Below are positions 1 through 4,886 of a stretch of 7,065 nucleotides of DNA, piece after piece. The stretch is from Deinococcus sp. GTDB taxonomy: Bacteria; Deinococcota; Deinococci; JACQHA01. The translations under genes and the position numbers were made by a program. The stretch covers positions 1 through 7,065 of the forward strand of contig JACQHA010000342.1 in NCBI GenBank assembly GCA_016199255.1. Direction: 5' to 3'. The notes under the pieces were generated by a model. The model saw nothing but the letters and a program-made list of their open reading frames with translations. It was not told the DNA's origin and made no database searches. Numbering within the stretch: the first letter of the stretch is position 1; the number at the start of each line of letters is the position of its first letter.

Positions 1-283
1 CGGCCCACACCGGCATCAGCGATGGCACAGTGGGATCATGATTGGGTGCCTTCACCACCAGGGTAAGCTTCGCCCCAGTCTCCGGCGCTGAGAGATGGGT
101 ATAGACCTCGAACCCTTCGTCCAGGCGGTCTACCGCCGAGACACAGTTAGGGAAGGTAAAACCCTGGGTCTTCACCCACCTGGCCAGGGCTAGAAGGTCC
201 GCTGCTGGCACCCTCACCTCAAGGCCCCACTTGCCCTCAGTGACTTCCGCCGAAGGAAACTGCGCTTTGAGCTGGTCAATCAC
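1..283 (-). CDS. nuoC: NADH-quinone oxidoreductase subunit C, N-terminal part (runs off left edge)
   Basis: NuoC is a peripheral-arm subunit (30-kDa subunit family) of respiratory complex I, which couples NADH oxidation to quinone reduction and ion pumping. About 94 codons are visible, starting V/M-IDQLKAQFPSAEV. The reading ends in NHDPTVPSLMPVWA, which matches the family stretch (DPTVPS, then a hydrophobic/Pro-Trp segment) that normally precedes the AnWxERExyD signature, here beyond the edge. The GTG at 283 is the only usable start after the nuoA stop: the frame upstream has no ATG, GTG or TTG back into nuoA. A GGGGG tract (290-294) lies 6 bases before it. The gene lies 19 bases after the nuoA stop and is surely cotranscribed with it. 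The odd point is that nuoB, normally between nuoA and nuoC, is missing. The family call rests on a partial protein but the fit and context are good. Confidence 0.85.
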   Translation of the reverse strand, partial: MIDQLKAQFPSAEVTEGKWGLEVRVPAADLLALARWVKTQGFTFPNCVSAVDRLDEGFEVYTHLSAPETGAKLTLVVKAPNHDPTVPSLMPVWA

Positions 284-302
284 GCCGTACCCCCACTGGC
301 GC

Positions 303-677
303 CTAGTACACCCAGCGCAACACCCCGCGCCGCCAGGCATAGAGCAACCCTGCCAAGAGGATCACAATGAAGATCGCCGCCTCCAGCACCCCCAACCAGC
401 CCAGGCGGCTGAACGCCACCGCCCAAGGGTAGAGGAACACGGTCTCTACGTCGAACACCACAAAAAGCAGCGCAAACATGTAGTAGTTGACGCTGAACTG
501 CACCTGGGTGCTGCCAATGGAAACCTCGCCGCACTCGTACACCGTGAGTTTCTGGCGGTAGGGGTGGTCCGGCCGCAGCAGCTTGGCCAGGAACAAGGTG
601 GCGGCCACAATCACCACTCCCATAACGGTAAAAATCCCGATGTAGGCGTAATCCGTAAGAGAGAAGTCTCCTGCCAC
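303..677 (-). CDS. nuoA: NADH-quinone oxidoreductase subunit A
   Basis: NuoA is a small membrane subunit of complex I at the junction of the membrane and peripheral arms. The 124-residue protein has the family length and three membrane segments: about residues 10-31 (YIGIFTVMGVVIVAATLFLA), 63-84 (after VQFSVNYYMFALLFVVFD) and 91-113 (LGVLEAAIFIVILLAGLLYAW). Diagnostic motifs are KLTVYECGE, with the conserved Glu-Cys-Gly, and FDVETVFLYPWA. The frame is open further upstream to an ATG at 773, but that start would lie upstream of the promoter at 695-724 and would add 32 non-conserved residues. I chose the GTG at 677, which has GGAGG at 682-686. The gene heads a minus-strand operon with nuoC and diverges from era. 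Family assignment is firm; the start is well supported but inferred. Confidence 0.95.
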   Translation of the reverse strand: MAGDFSLTDYAYIGIFTVMGVVIVAATLFLAKLLRPDHPYRQKLTVYECGEVSIGSTQVQFSVNYYMFALLFVVFDVETVFLYPWAVAFSRLGWLGVLEAAIFIVILLAGLLYAWRRGVLRWVY

Positions 678-681
678 CCGC

Positions 682-686
682 CCTCC
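682..686 (-). promoter_or_regulatory. Ribosome binding site deciding the nuoA start
   Basis: On the minus strand GGAGG lies 4 bases before the GTG at 677. Together with the promoter just upstream it fixes the shorter 124-residue NuoA over the 156-residue reading that starts at 773. Confidence 0.6.
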
Positions 687-694
687 AACGGGGC

Positions 695-724
695 ATTCTA
701 TACCTGCCCCCAAGACAGTGTCAA
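695..724 (-). promoter_or_regulatory. Sigma-70-type promoter of the nuo operon
   Basis: On the minus strand a perfect -35 TTGACA (724-719) is separated by 18 bases from the -10 TAGAAT (700-695, five of six consensus bases). Transcription would start near 688, giving a leader of about 10 bases that still contains the GGAGG site before the nuoA GTG. It lies in the 145-base region shared with the divergent era gene. Confidence 0.75.
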
Positions 725-785
725 CCGCGCCGGAGACGGGAAAAACCTCGCCTTGTGAAAAACAGTACAGCACGCCTGCGACGCG

Positions 786-815
786 CTGGCGCGCTTCCCC
801 TCCAGGGCCTATACT
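786..815 (+). promoter_or_regulatory. Probable leaderless-type promoter of the era operon
   Basis: TATACT at 810-815 matches five of six -10 bases. Only a weak -35 candidate is present (CTGGCG, 786-791, 18-base spacer). The -10 box ends exactly 7 bases before the GTG at 823, so transcription would begin at or within a base or two of the start codon. There is no Shine-Dalgarno sequence before this GTG. This is the geometry of leaderless mRNAs known from Deinococcus and actinobacteria. The position is seen in the sequence; the leaderless reading is inference. Confidence 0.55.
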
Positions 816-822
816 GGCCGCT

Positions 823-1707
823 GTGGAGGAGACCTATTGCGGTCTAGTAGCGATTGTCGGCAGACCCAACGTGGGCAAGTCCACGTTACTCAATGGCCTG
901 CTGGGAGTGAAGGTAGCGCCGGTCACCCCCCTGCCCGGCACCAGCCGGCGCGGGGTACGGGGCATCCTTACTGATGGCTCCCGGCAGGTGGTGTTTGTGG
1001 ACACGCCTGGCCTGGCGCTGCCCCAAAACAGCCTGGGGCGGTTCATGAGCCGGGAGATCCGTGACGCCCTGGCGGAGGTGGACCTGGTGCTGTGGCTGAC
1101 TGACCTGCGCCACCCCCCCACCGTCCAGGACCGCCTAGCTGCCGAGGCGCTGACCAAGGTGAGCGCGGCGGTGTGGCTAGTGGGCAACAAGCTAGATGCG
1201 GCCCAGTACCCCGAGGAGGCACTAGCCGCCTATCAGGCGCTCCTCCCCGGTGCTGCCCAGTGGCTCAGCCTCTCGGCCCAGAACGACCGGCACCTAGCTG
1301 GCCTGCGGGCCCAGGTACTAGCGGCCCTGCCCCCAGGGCCCTTTCTCTATCCCCCGGATATGAAGAGCGACCAGACTAGGGAACAGTGGGCGGCAGAGCT
1401 GATCCGCGAGGCGGCCATGCTGGAGCTGCGCCAGGAGCTGCCTTACTCAGTAGCGGTGCTGGTCACCGACTGGCAGGAGCGCCCCAACGGCATGTTGTTC
1501 ATCGCCGCTACTTTAGTGGTGGAGAAGAAAAACCACCAGGGCATCGTCATAGGAAAAGGGGGCGCCATGATCCGGGCTATTGGAGCGCGGGCCAGAGAGC
1601 AGCTGGAACTGTTCCAGGGGCAGAAGGTGTATGTGCAGCTCGAGGTAGTGGTGCGGGAAGGCTGGCGGGACGACCCCCAGGTGTTGCAGGAGCTAGGCTA
1701 TCAGTGA
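823..1707 (+). CDS. era: GTPase Era, ribosome assembly factor
   Basis: Era is an essential GTPase that binds the 3' end of 16S rRNA and helps mature the 30S subunit. The 294-residue protein has the family length and layout. The N-terminal G domain has G1 GRPNVGKST (13-21), switch-region Thr in PGTSRR (about 40), G3 DTPG (60-63), G4 NKLD (122-125) and G5 SAQ (151-153). The C-terminal KH domain has GIVIGKGGAMIRAIG (about 240-254), then VYVQLEVVVREGWR. The frame is open back to 718, but that stretch overlaps the divergent nuoA promoter and has no Era-like residues. The GTG at 823 puts the first beta strand (GLVAIVGRP) at the usual distance from the start. It has no ribosome binding site and a -10 box 7 bases upstream, so translation may be leaderless. 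The stop overlaps the next gene by 4 bases (GTGA), so it likely leads the operon era, YaeQ-like, dprA, coaX. Confidence 0.95.
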   Translation: MEETYCGLVAIVGRPNVGKSTLLNGLLGVKVAPVTPLPGTSRRGVRGILTDGSRQVVFVDTPGLALPQNSLGRFMSREIRDALAEVDLVLWLTDLRHPPTVQDRLAAEALTKVSAAVWLVGNKLDAAQYPEEALAAYQALLPGAAQWLSLSAQNDRHLAGLRAQVLAALPPGPFLYPPDMKSDQTREQWAAELIREAAMLELRQELPYSVAVLVTDWQERPNGMLFIAATLVVEKKNHQGIVIGKGGAMIRAIGARAREQLELFQGQKVYVQLEVVVREGWRDDPQVLQELGYQ

Positions 1708-2174
1708 GCGAGCGGCATCATCGCTTTTCGGTTGCCGGCCGGGAGCTGGTGCTTTTCCAGCGGCGGGGTGAGAGCTATAGCCATGTGCTGCTCAAGGCCC
1801 TGGGGTTCGCCCTCTTCCTCCCCCACTATCCCAATTTGGAGATCGAGCCGGAGCTGGGCTTGCGCTACACCCCCGACCTGTTGAGCCGCCCCCAGCGGCC
1901 CAGATCACCGCATCACTTCCGGCTGTGGGGGGAGTGCGGGAACACCTCAGCAGTCAAGGCCCACTACGTGTGCGCCCACTATGACGCCGAGCAGGTGGCC
2001 ATCTTGCACGTGGGCGGCGTGGAGCGCTTGCTCCTGGAGCTAGAGGGCGCTATCCCCTATCGCCACCGGCACAACAGGCTCTTCGTGGTGTCCTTTGCCC
2101 TGGACATTGAGGCCAGGATCAGCCCAGATAACCTGGTGCTGAAAGAGGGCTGGTACCAGTTCTATGGCTTCTGA
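1704..2174 (+). CDS. YaeQ-like PD-(D/E)XK-fold protein of unknown function
   Basis: This 156-residue protein starts at a GTG overlapping the era stop (GTGA), with AGGAG at 1688-1692, 11 bases upstream. The open frame extends further back, but only inside era. Its plan resembles YaeQ proteins: an N-terminal beta hairpin (HRFSVAGRELVLFQ), then E23-x3-H27 followed by a helix (SHVLLKALGFALFL), then TPDLL (Asp58), then a strand LWGECGN (Glu77), a KA pair (Lys85) and a second alpha/beta half (YDAEQVAILHVGG). YaeQ belongs structurally to the PD-(D/E)XK nuclease superfamily, but no biochemical role is firmly known. Here the E-x-K signature reads E-C-G, so the lysine is lost or displaced, and nuclease activity should not be assumed. 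Tight overlap with era and dprA suggests cotranscription, perhaps with a nucleic-acid-related role. The assignment is by recalled motif pattern only; an unrelated small family is possible. Confidence 0.6.
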   Translation: MSERHHRFSVAGRELVLFQRRGESYSHVLLKALGFALFLPHYPNLEIEPELGLRYTPDLLSRPQRPRSPHHFRLWGECGNTSAVKAHYVCAHYDAEQVAILHVGGVERLLLELEGAIPYRHRHNRLFVVSFALDIEARISPDNLVLKEGWYQFYGF

Positions 2175-3231
2175 CCCGGTGGCCATTCTGGCCCTGGCGC
2201 TTACCCCTGGCCTGGGCCCCCGGCGCATCAAGCTGCTCTTAGAGTGCTTCGGCAACGCTAGATGCGCCTGGCAGGCAGGGTCTGCCGCGCTCCAGGAAGT
2301 GGAAGGCATCGGCCCGGAGCTGGCGCAGCGCGTGGGAGATGAGCGCATCTGGGAGCAGGCCTGCCAGCTCTTGGAGCGGACCCGGCGCCGCGGCGTGGAA
2401 GTACTGACCATCGATGCTCCCAGTTACCCTGCGGCGCTACGCACCATCTACGACCCACCCCCGGTGCTCTACCTGCGGGGCAAGCTCAATCTGGAGCGCG
2501 CCGTGGCCATTGTGGGCACCCGCAGCCCCACCCCCTACGGCCAGCATATGGCCCGGGAGCTGGCCCGGCACTTAGCGCAGCACGGGGTGACGGTGGTGAG
2601 CGGCATGGCCCGGGGGATCGATGCCCAGGCCCACATAGGGGCTCTGGAAACTGGGACTACTATTGCTGTCCTGGGCTGCGGCGTCAACGTGGCTTACCCC
2701 ATAGAACACTGGCAGCTGGCGGAGACCATCGCCCAGCGCGGCGCCCTGTTAAGCGAGTATCCCCTGTCCACCCAGCCACTGGCCGGGCACTTTCCGGCCC
2801 GCAACCGGATTGTGGCCGGCCTGTCCGCCGGCGTGGTGCTGGTAGAGGGCGGCACCGACAGCGGGGCGCTGATTACTGCCGATCTGGCCATGAGCGAAGG
2901 GCGCAGTGTCATGGCTGTCCCCGGCCCGGTGGGGCCGCGCTCTGCCGGCCCACACAAGCTGCTGAGAGATGGCGCCGCGCTGGTGGAGAGCGCCGAAGAT
3001 GTACTCCGGGAGCTGGGGTGGGACGATGTGCCAGCAGCACAGGCTCCCCCGCCAGCCCTGCCGCCTGGAGAGCAGGCGGTCTACCAGGCTATTGGCCGGC
3101 AAACCCCTTCAGTGGACGAGCTTGTGGCGCAGTGTGGCCTGGAAGCAGCAGAGGTATCCCAGGCGCTAGCCCGACTGGCGCTCAAGGGGCTGGTGCGGGA
3201 ACTGCCCGGGGCGCGCTACGGGCGGGTGTGA
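2164..3231 (+). CDS. dprA: DNA-processing protein DprA (Smf), RecA loader
   Basis: DprA binds incoming single-stranded DNA in the cytoplasm, protects it and loads RecA during natural transformation. It is also kept in many bacteria not known to be competent. The 355-residue protein has the usual three parts. The N-terminal helix-hairpin-helix/SAM-like region (about 10-75) includes LTPGLGPRRIKLLL and VEGIGPELAQRV. The Rossmann-like DprA core (about 85-285) has VGTR (117-120), SGMARGID (146-153), GCGVNVAYP, FPARNRIVAGLS (210-221) and GTDSGALITA (230-239). A Pro/Ala linker leads to a C-terminal winged helix (about 303-350). The ATG at 2164 overlaps the preceding gene by 11 bases, so translation is probably coupled; no strong ribosome binding site is seen. 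No comEC or pilus gene is in the window, so competence cannot be judged here. The family is certain. Confidence 0.95.
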   Translation: MASDPVAILALALTPGLGPRRIKLLLECFGNARCAWQAGSAALQEVEGIGPELAQRVGDERIWEQACQLLERTRRRGVEVLTIDAPSYPAALRTIYDPPPVLYLRGKLNLERAVAIVGTRSPTPYGQHMARELARHLAQHGVTVVSGMARGIDAQAHIGALETGTTIAVLGCGVNVAYPIEHWQLAETIAQRGALLSEYPLSTQPLAGHFPARNRIVAGLSAGVVLVEGGTDSGALITADLAMSEGRSVMAVPGPVGPRSAGPHKLLRDGAALVESAEDVLRELGWDDVPAAQAPPPALPPGEQAVYQAIGRQTPSVDELVAQCGLEAAEVSQALARLALKGLVRELPGARYGRV

Positions 3232-3240
3232 AGGAGCAAC

Positions 3241-4050
3241 ATGGCAGGCAACCAAGACTTACTGCTGGCGGTGAATCTGGGCAACACCTCCACGGTGTTC
3301 GGGGTGTTCCAAGGGGCAAAGCTCGTCACCCAGTGGCGGCTCTCCACCCAGCGCAACCGCATGGAGGGGGAGTACCTGGCGCTCTTGCGCAGCCTGCTCG
3401 ATCAGGAAGAGCTGCCGCTACCCCAGCGGGCTATGGTCTCTTCGGTGGTCCCGCCTACCACCCGTGACCTGTTGGCAGCGCTAGAGCGCTGTGGCATGAC
3501 CTATACCTTGCTGGACGCCCAGACCGATACTGGGGTGCGCATCGAGATTGATAACCCCAAAGAAGTCGGGGCGGACCGGATCGCCAACGCTGCCGCCATT
3601 GTGGCCGAAGGCCTGAAGCATGACCATGCGGTGGTGGTAGACATTGGCACCGCCACTACCTTTGACGTAGTCAGCCGCGCCGGGGCCTATTTAGGTGGCG
3701 CCATTGCCCCCGGCCCAGCCAGTGCCGCCGAGGCGCTCTACACTGCCGCCTGGAAGCTACCTAGAATCGACCTGGTGCCGCCGCCATCGGTACTGGGCCG
3801 GAACACGGTGCATGCCATGCAGTCCGGGGTGATGTTTGGCTATGGCGGACTCGTAGATGGCCTGCTACAGCGCTACCGCCGGGAGCTAGGCGGGACCATG
3901 CTCACCATCGCCACTGGGGGCTACGCCCAGCTCTTTAGCACTTTGTGCTCCCAGATCAACCAGGTAGACCTAGACCTCACCTTGCGGGGACTATGGCATA
4001 TTGCCCAGCGCCCGGGGAATAACCCTGCCCGCCGGCGGCGCCAGAAATAG
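3241..4050 (+). CDS. coaX: Type III pantothenate kinase
   Basis: CoaX phosphorylates pantothenate with ATP, the first step of coenzyme A synthesis, in the cytoplasm; it belongs to the acetate and sugar kinase/Hsc70/actin (ASKHA) fold. The 269-residue protein carries KEVGADRIANA (108-118, with the conserved Asp112 expected at the active site), VVVDIGTATTFD (131-142), YLGGAIAPG (150-158), LGRNT (185-189), SGVMFGYGGLVDG (195-207) and ATGG (224-227). The ATG at 3241 has AAGGAG at 3231-3236, 4 bases upstream, overlapping the dprA stop. The gene is therefore the last member of the era operon. The odd feature is the first phosphate-loop motif: it reads VNLGNTS, with Asn12 where the family normally has Asp (DxGNT). 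The end is a basic tail (RRRRQK). The family is certain; full activity is not guaranteed because of Asn12. Confidence 0.93.
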   Translation: MAGNQDLLLAVNLGNTSTVFGVFQGAKLVTQWRLSTQRNRMEGEYLALLRSLLDQEELPLPQRAMVSSVVPPTTRDLLAALERCGMTYTLLDAQTDTGVRIEIDNPKEVGADRIANAAAIVAEGLKHDHAVVVDIGTATTFDVVSRAGAYLGGAIAPGPASAAEALYTAAWKLPRIDLVPPPSVLGRNTVHAMQSGVMFGYGGLVDGLLQRYRRELGGTMLTIATGGYAQLFSTLCSQINQVDLDLTLRGLWHIAQRPGNNPARRRRQK

Positions 4051-4091
4051 CCAGAGCACAACGCCTTCTAGAACATTGAGCAGCCCAGCTT

Positions 4092-4121
4092 TTGACCATG
4101 AACAGATGACCATGGTAAAAT
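4092..4121 (+). promoter_or_regulatory. Promoter of the toxin-antitoxin operon (leaderless geometry)
   Basis: The -35 TTGACC (4092-4097) and -10 TAAAAT (4116-4121) each match five of six consensus bases and are separated by 18 bases. The -10 ends 7 bases before the antitoxin ATG at 4129, the same distance as at era. The transcript would start at or beside the ATG, and no Shine-Dalgarno sequence precedes it. Confidence 0.7.
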
Positions 4122-4131
4122 CAGAACCATG
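4093..4131 (+). repeat. ACCATG repeats, candidate operator of the toxin-antitoxin operon
   Basis: TGACCATG occurs at 4093-4100 and again at 4107-4114. The hexamer ACCATG occurs three times in direct orientation (4095-4100, 4109-4114, 4126-4131). The middle copy sits in a perfect 8-base palindrome ACCATGGT (4109-4116), so one half-site is also inverted. The copies cover the -35, the spacer edge at the -10, and the start codon. This is where an antitoxin or toxin-antitoxin complex would bind for autorepression, as is usual for Phd/YefM modules. The repeats are seen; the operator role is inferred. Confidence 0.5.
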
Positions 4132-4398
4132 AAGGTAAGTTTCCAGAAGCGTCAGGATACCGTGGCTGACACCGCTCGCCGGATCTCCGCCAGTGAGTTT
4201 AAGGCCAGCTGCCTGGCTTTGCTCGACGAGGTAGCCCAGACCGGGCTACCGCTCATTGTCACGAAACGGGGCAAGCCCCTGGCCAAACTGGTACCTCTTG
4301 GTGAGCCAGGGCCTCCCAATCTGCTGGGAAGTGTCCGCTACAAGAAAGAGGACGATTTGCTCTCACCAGTAGACGAGATCTGGGAGGCTGACCGGTGA
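4129..4398 (+). CDS. Type II antitoxin, Phd/YefM family
   Basis: This is an 89-residue antitoxin that should bind and neutralise the downstream PIN toxin and repress its own promoter. Residues 19-57 form the Phd/YefM DNA-binding and dimerisation fold: ISASEFKASCLALLDEV, then LIVTKRGKPLAKLVPL, in which the TKRGKPLAKL strand-turn-strand is diagnostic. The C-terminal part (60-89) is of the type that lies along the toxin groove and ends in DEIWEADR. The first 18 residues are an extra, poorly conserved lead. The ATG at 4129 is chosen because the strong -10 box ends 7 bases before it. The stop overlaps the toxin start by 4 bases. Specific pairing with the PIN toxin is inferred from the shared operon. 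Confidence 0.88.
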   Translation: MKVSFQKRQDTVADTARRISASEFKASCLALLDEVAQTGLPLIVTKRGKPLAKLVPLGEPGPPNLLGSVRYKKEDDLLSPVDEIWEADR

Positions 4399-4784
4399 TC
4401 GTCCTCGACACCCACGCCTGGATCTGGTGGGCGAGCGAACCAGAGAAGCTTTCCAGTAGAGCCCTGGCTGCCATCAACTACTCCAGGGCTATTGGCATCT
4501 GCCCCATAAGCTGCTGGGAGATCTCAACCAAAGTCGCACAGGGTAAGTTGACACTTGATCGTGACCTCCGGGTGTGGGTGCAGCAGGCCCTGGCTCGCCC
4601 TGGCGTTGCACTCTTACACCTTTCAGCAGACATCGCGATTACCGCGGGGCAACTGGGAAGGCAGGGCTTCCCCGGCGACCCAGCCGACCGGCTCATTGTG
4701 GCCACTGCTCTGCACCACGGTGCGGAGCTAATCACCAAGGACAAAACCATTCGCTCCTTTCGGCAGGTGCGCACCTGCTGGTAG
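4395..4784 (+). CDS. vapC: Type II toxin, VapC-type PIN-domain ribonuclease
   Basis: PIN toxins of this type are Mg2+-dependent endoribonucleases; characterised VapCs cut tRNA or rRNA and stop translation until neutralised by the partner antitoxin. The 129-residue protein is a complete single PIN domain. It begins LDTHAWIW with Asp5, then SCWEIS with Glu42, then GDPADRLIVATA with Asp95 and Asp98, and ends with LITKDKTI carrying Asp116. All acidic residues expected around the metal site are present, so it looks intact. The GTG at 4395 overlaps the antitoxin stop (GTGA) and has GGAGG at 4383-4387, 7 bases upstream, giving coupled translation. The last codons contain a 16-base palindrome. The RNA target cannot be told from the sequence. 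Confidence 0.92.
   Translation: MIVLDTHAWIWWASEPEKLSSRALAAINYSRAIGICPISCWEISTKVAQGKLTLDRDLRVWVQQALARPGVALLHLSADIAITAGQLGRQGFPGDPADRLIVATALHHGAELITKDKTIRSFRQVRTCW
4763..4778. repeat. 16-base perfect palindrome at the toxin 3' end
   Basis: GCAGGTGCGCACCTGC reads the same on both strands and lies in the last codons of the toxin gene, ending 6 bases before the last base of its stop codon. It could be a dimeric protein site or an RNA hairpin (6-bp stem, GCGC loop). The role is unknown. Confidence 0.45.
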
Positions 4785-4824
4785 CCCCAGTGATGAGCAG
4801 CGCACTGACTCCCATAGGGGCTAC
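4781..4824 (+). repeat. Inverted repeat just after the toxin stop
   Basis: GTAGCCCC (4781-4788, containing the toxin stop) pairs with GGGGCTAC (4817-4824). Inside, AGTG (4789-4792) can pair with CACT (4803-4806). The 8-bp outer stem encloses a 28-base loop and has no T-tract after it, so it is more likely a 3'-end structure than a terminator. It may be chance. Confidence 0.35.
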
Positions 4825-4846
4825 TGGAGCAGCACATTCAATACCG

Positions 4847-4876
4847 GAGCCAGGCACCCCAGCAGGTGCCTGGCTC
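4847..4876. terminator. Bidirectional terminator between convergent genes
   Basis: GAGCCAGGCACC (4847-4858) pairs perfectly with GGTGCCTGGCTC (4865-4876) around a 6-base loop. A pyrimidine-rich TCTCTATT follows on the plus strand. On the minus strand it starts about 10 bases after the stop of the FG-GAP gene. A 12-bp GC-rich stem between two convergent genes (ends 4784 and 4887) fits shared termination, although no pure T-run is present on either side. Confidence 0.75.
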
Positions 4877-4886
4877 TCTCTATTGC

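Noticed and set aside
231..758. 175-codon plus-strand open frame over nuoC/nuoA
   Set aside because: It lies antisense to well-conserved nuoA and nuoC codons, is rich in His, Gln and Pro as expected from a shadow frame, and matches no family.
678..773. 32-residue N-terminal extension of NuoA from the ATG at 773
   Set aside because: That start codon lies upstream of the TTGACA/TAGAAT promoter, and NuoA proteins are normally about 120 residues.
718..822. N-terminal extension of Era from an ATG at 718
   Set aside because: It overlaps the divergent nuoA promoter, shows no Era-like residues, and the GTG at 823 gives the normal family length with a -10 box just upstream.
1386..1703. Long 5' extension of the YaeQ-like gene inside era
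   Set aside because: This part is an out-of-frame reading of the era KH domain; the real start is the GTG overlapping the era stop.
4029..4038. CCGCCGGCGG palindrome as a coaX terminator
   Set aside because: It lies inside the coding end (the arginine tail), has almost no loop and is not followed by a T-tract.
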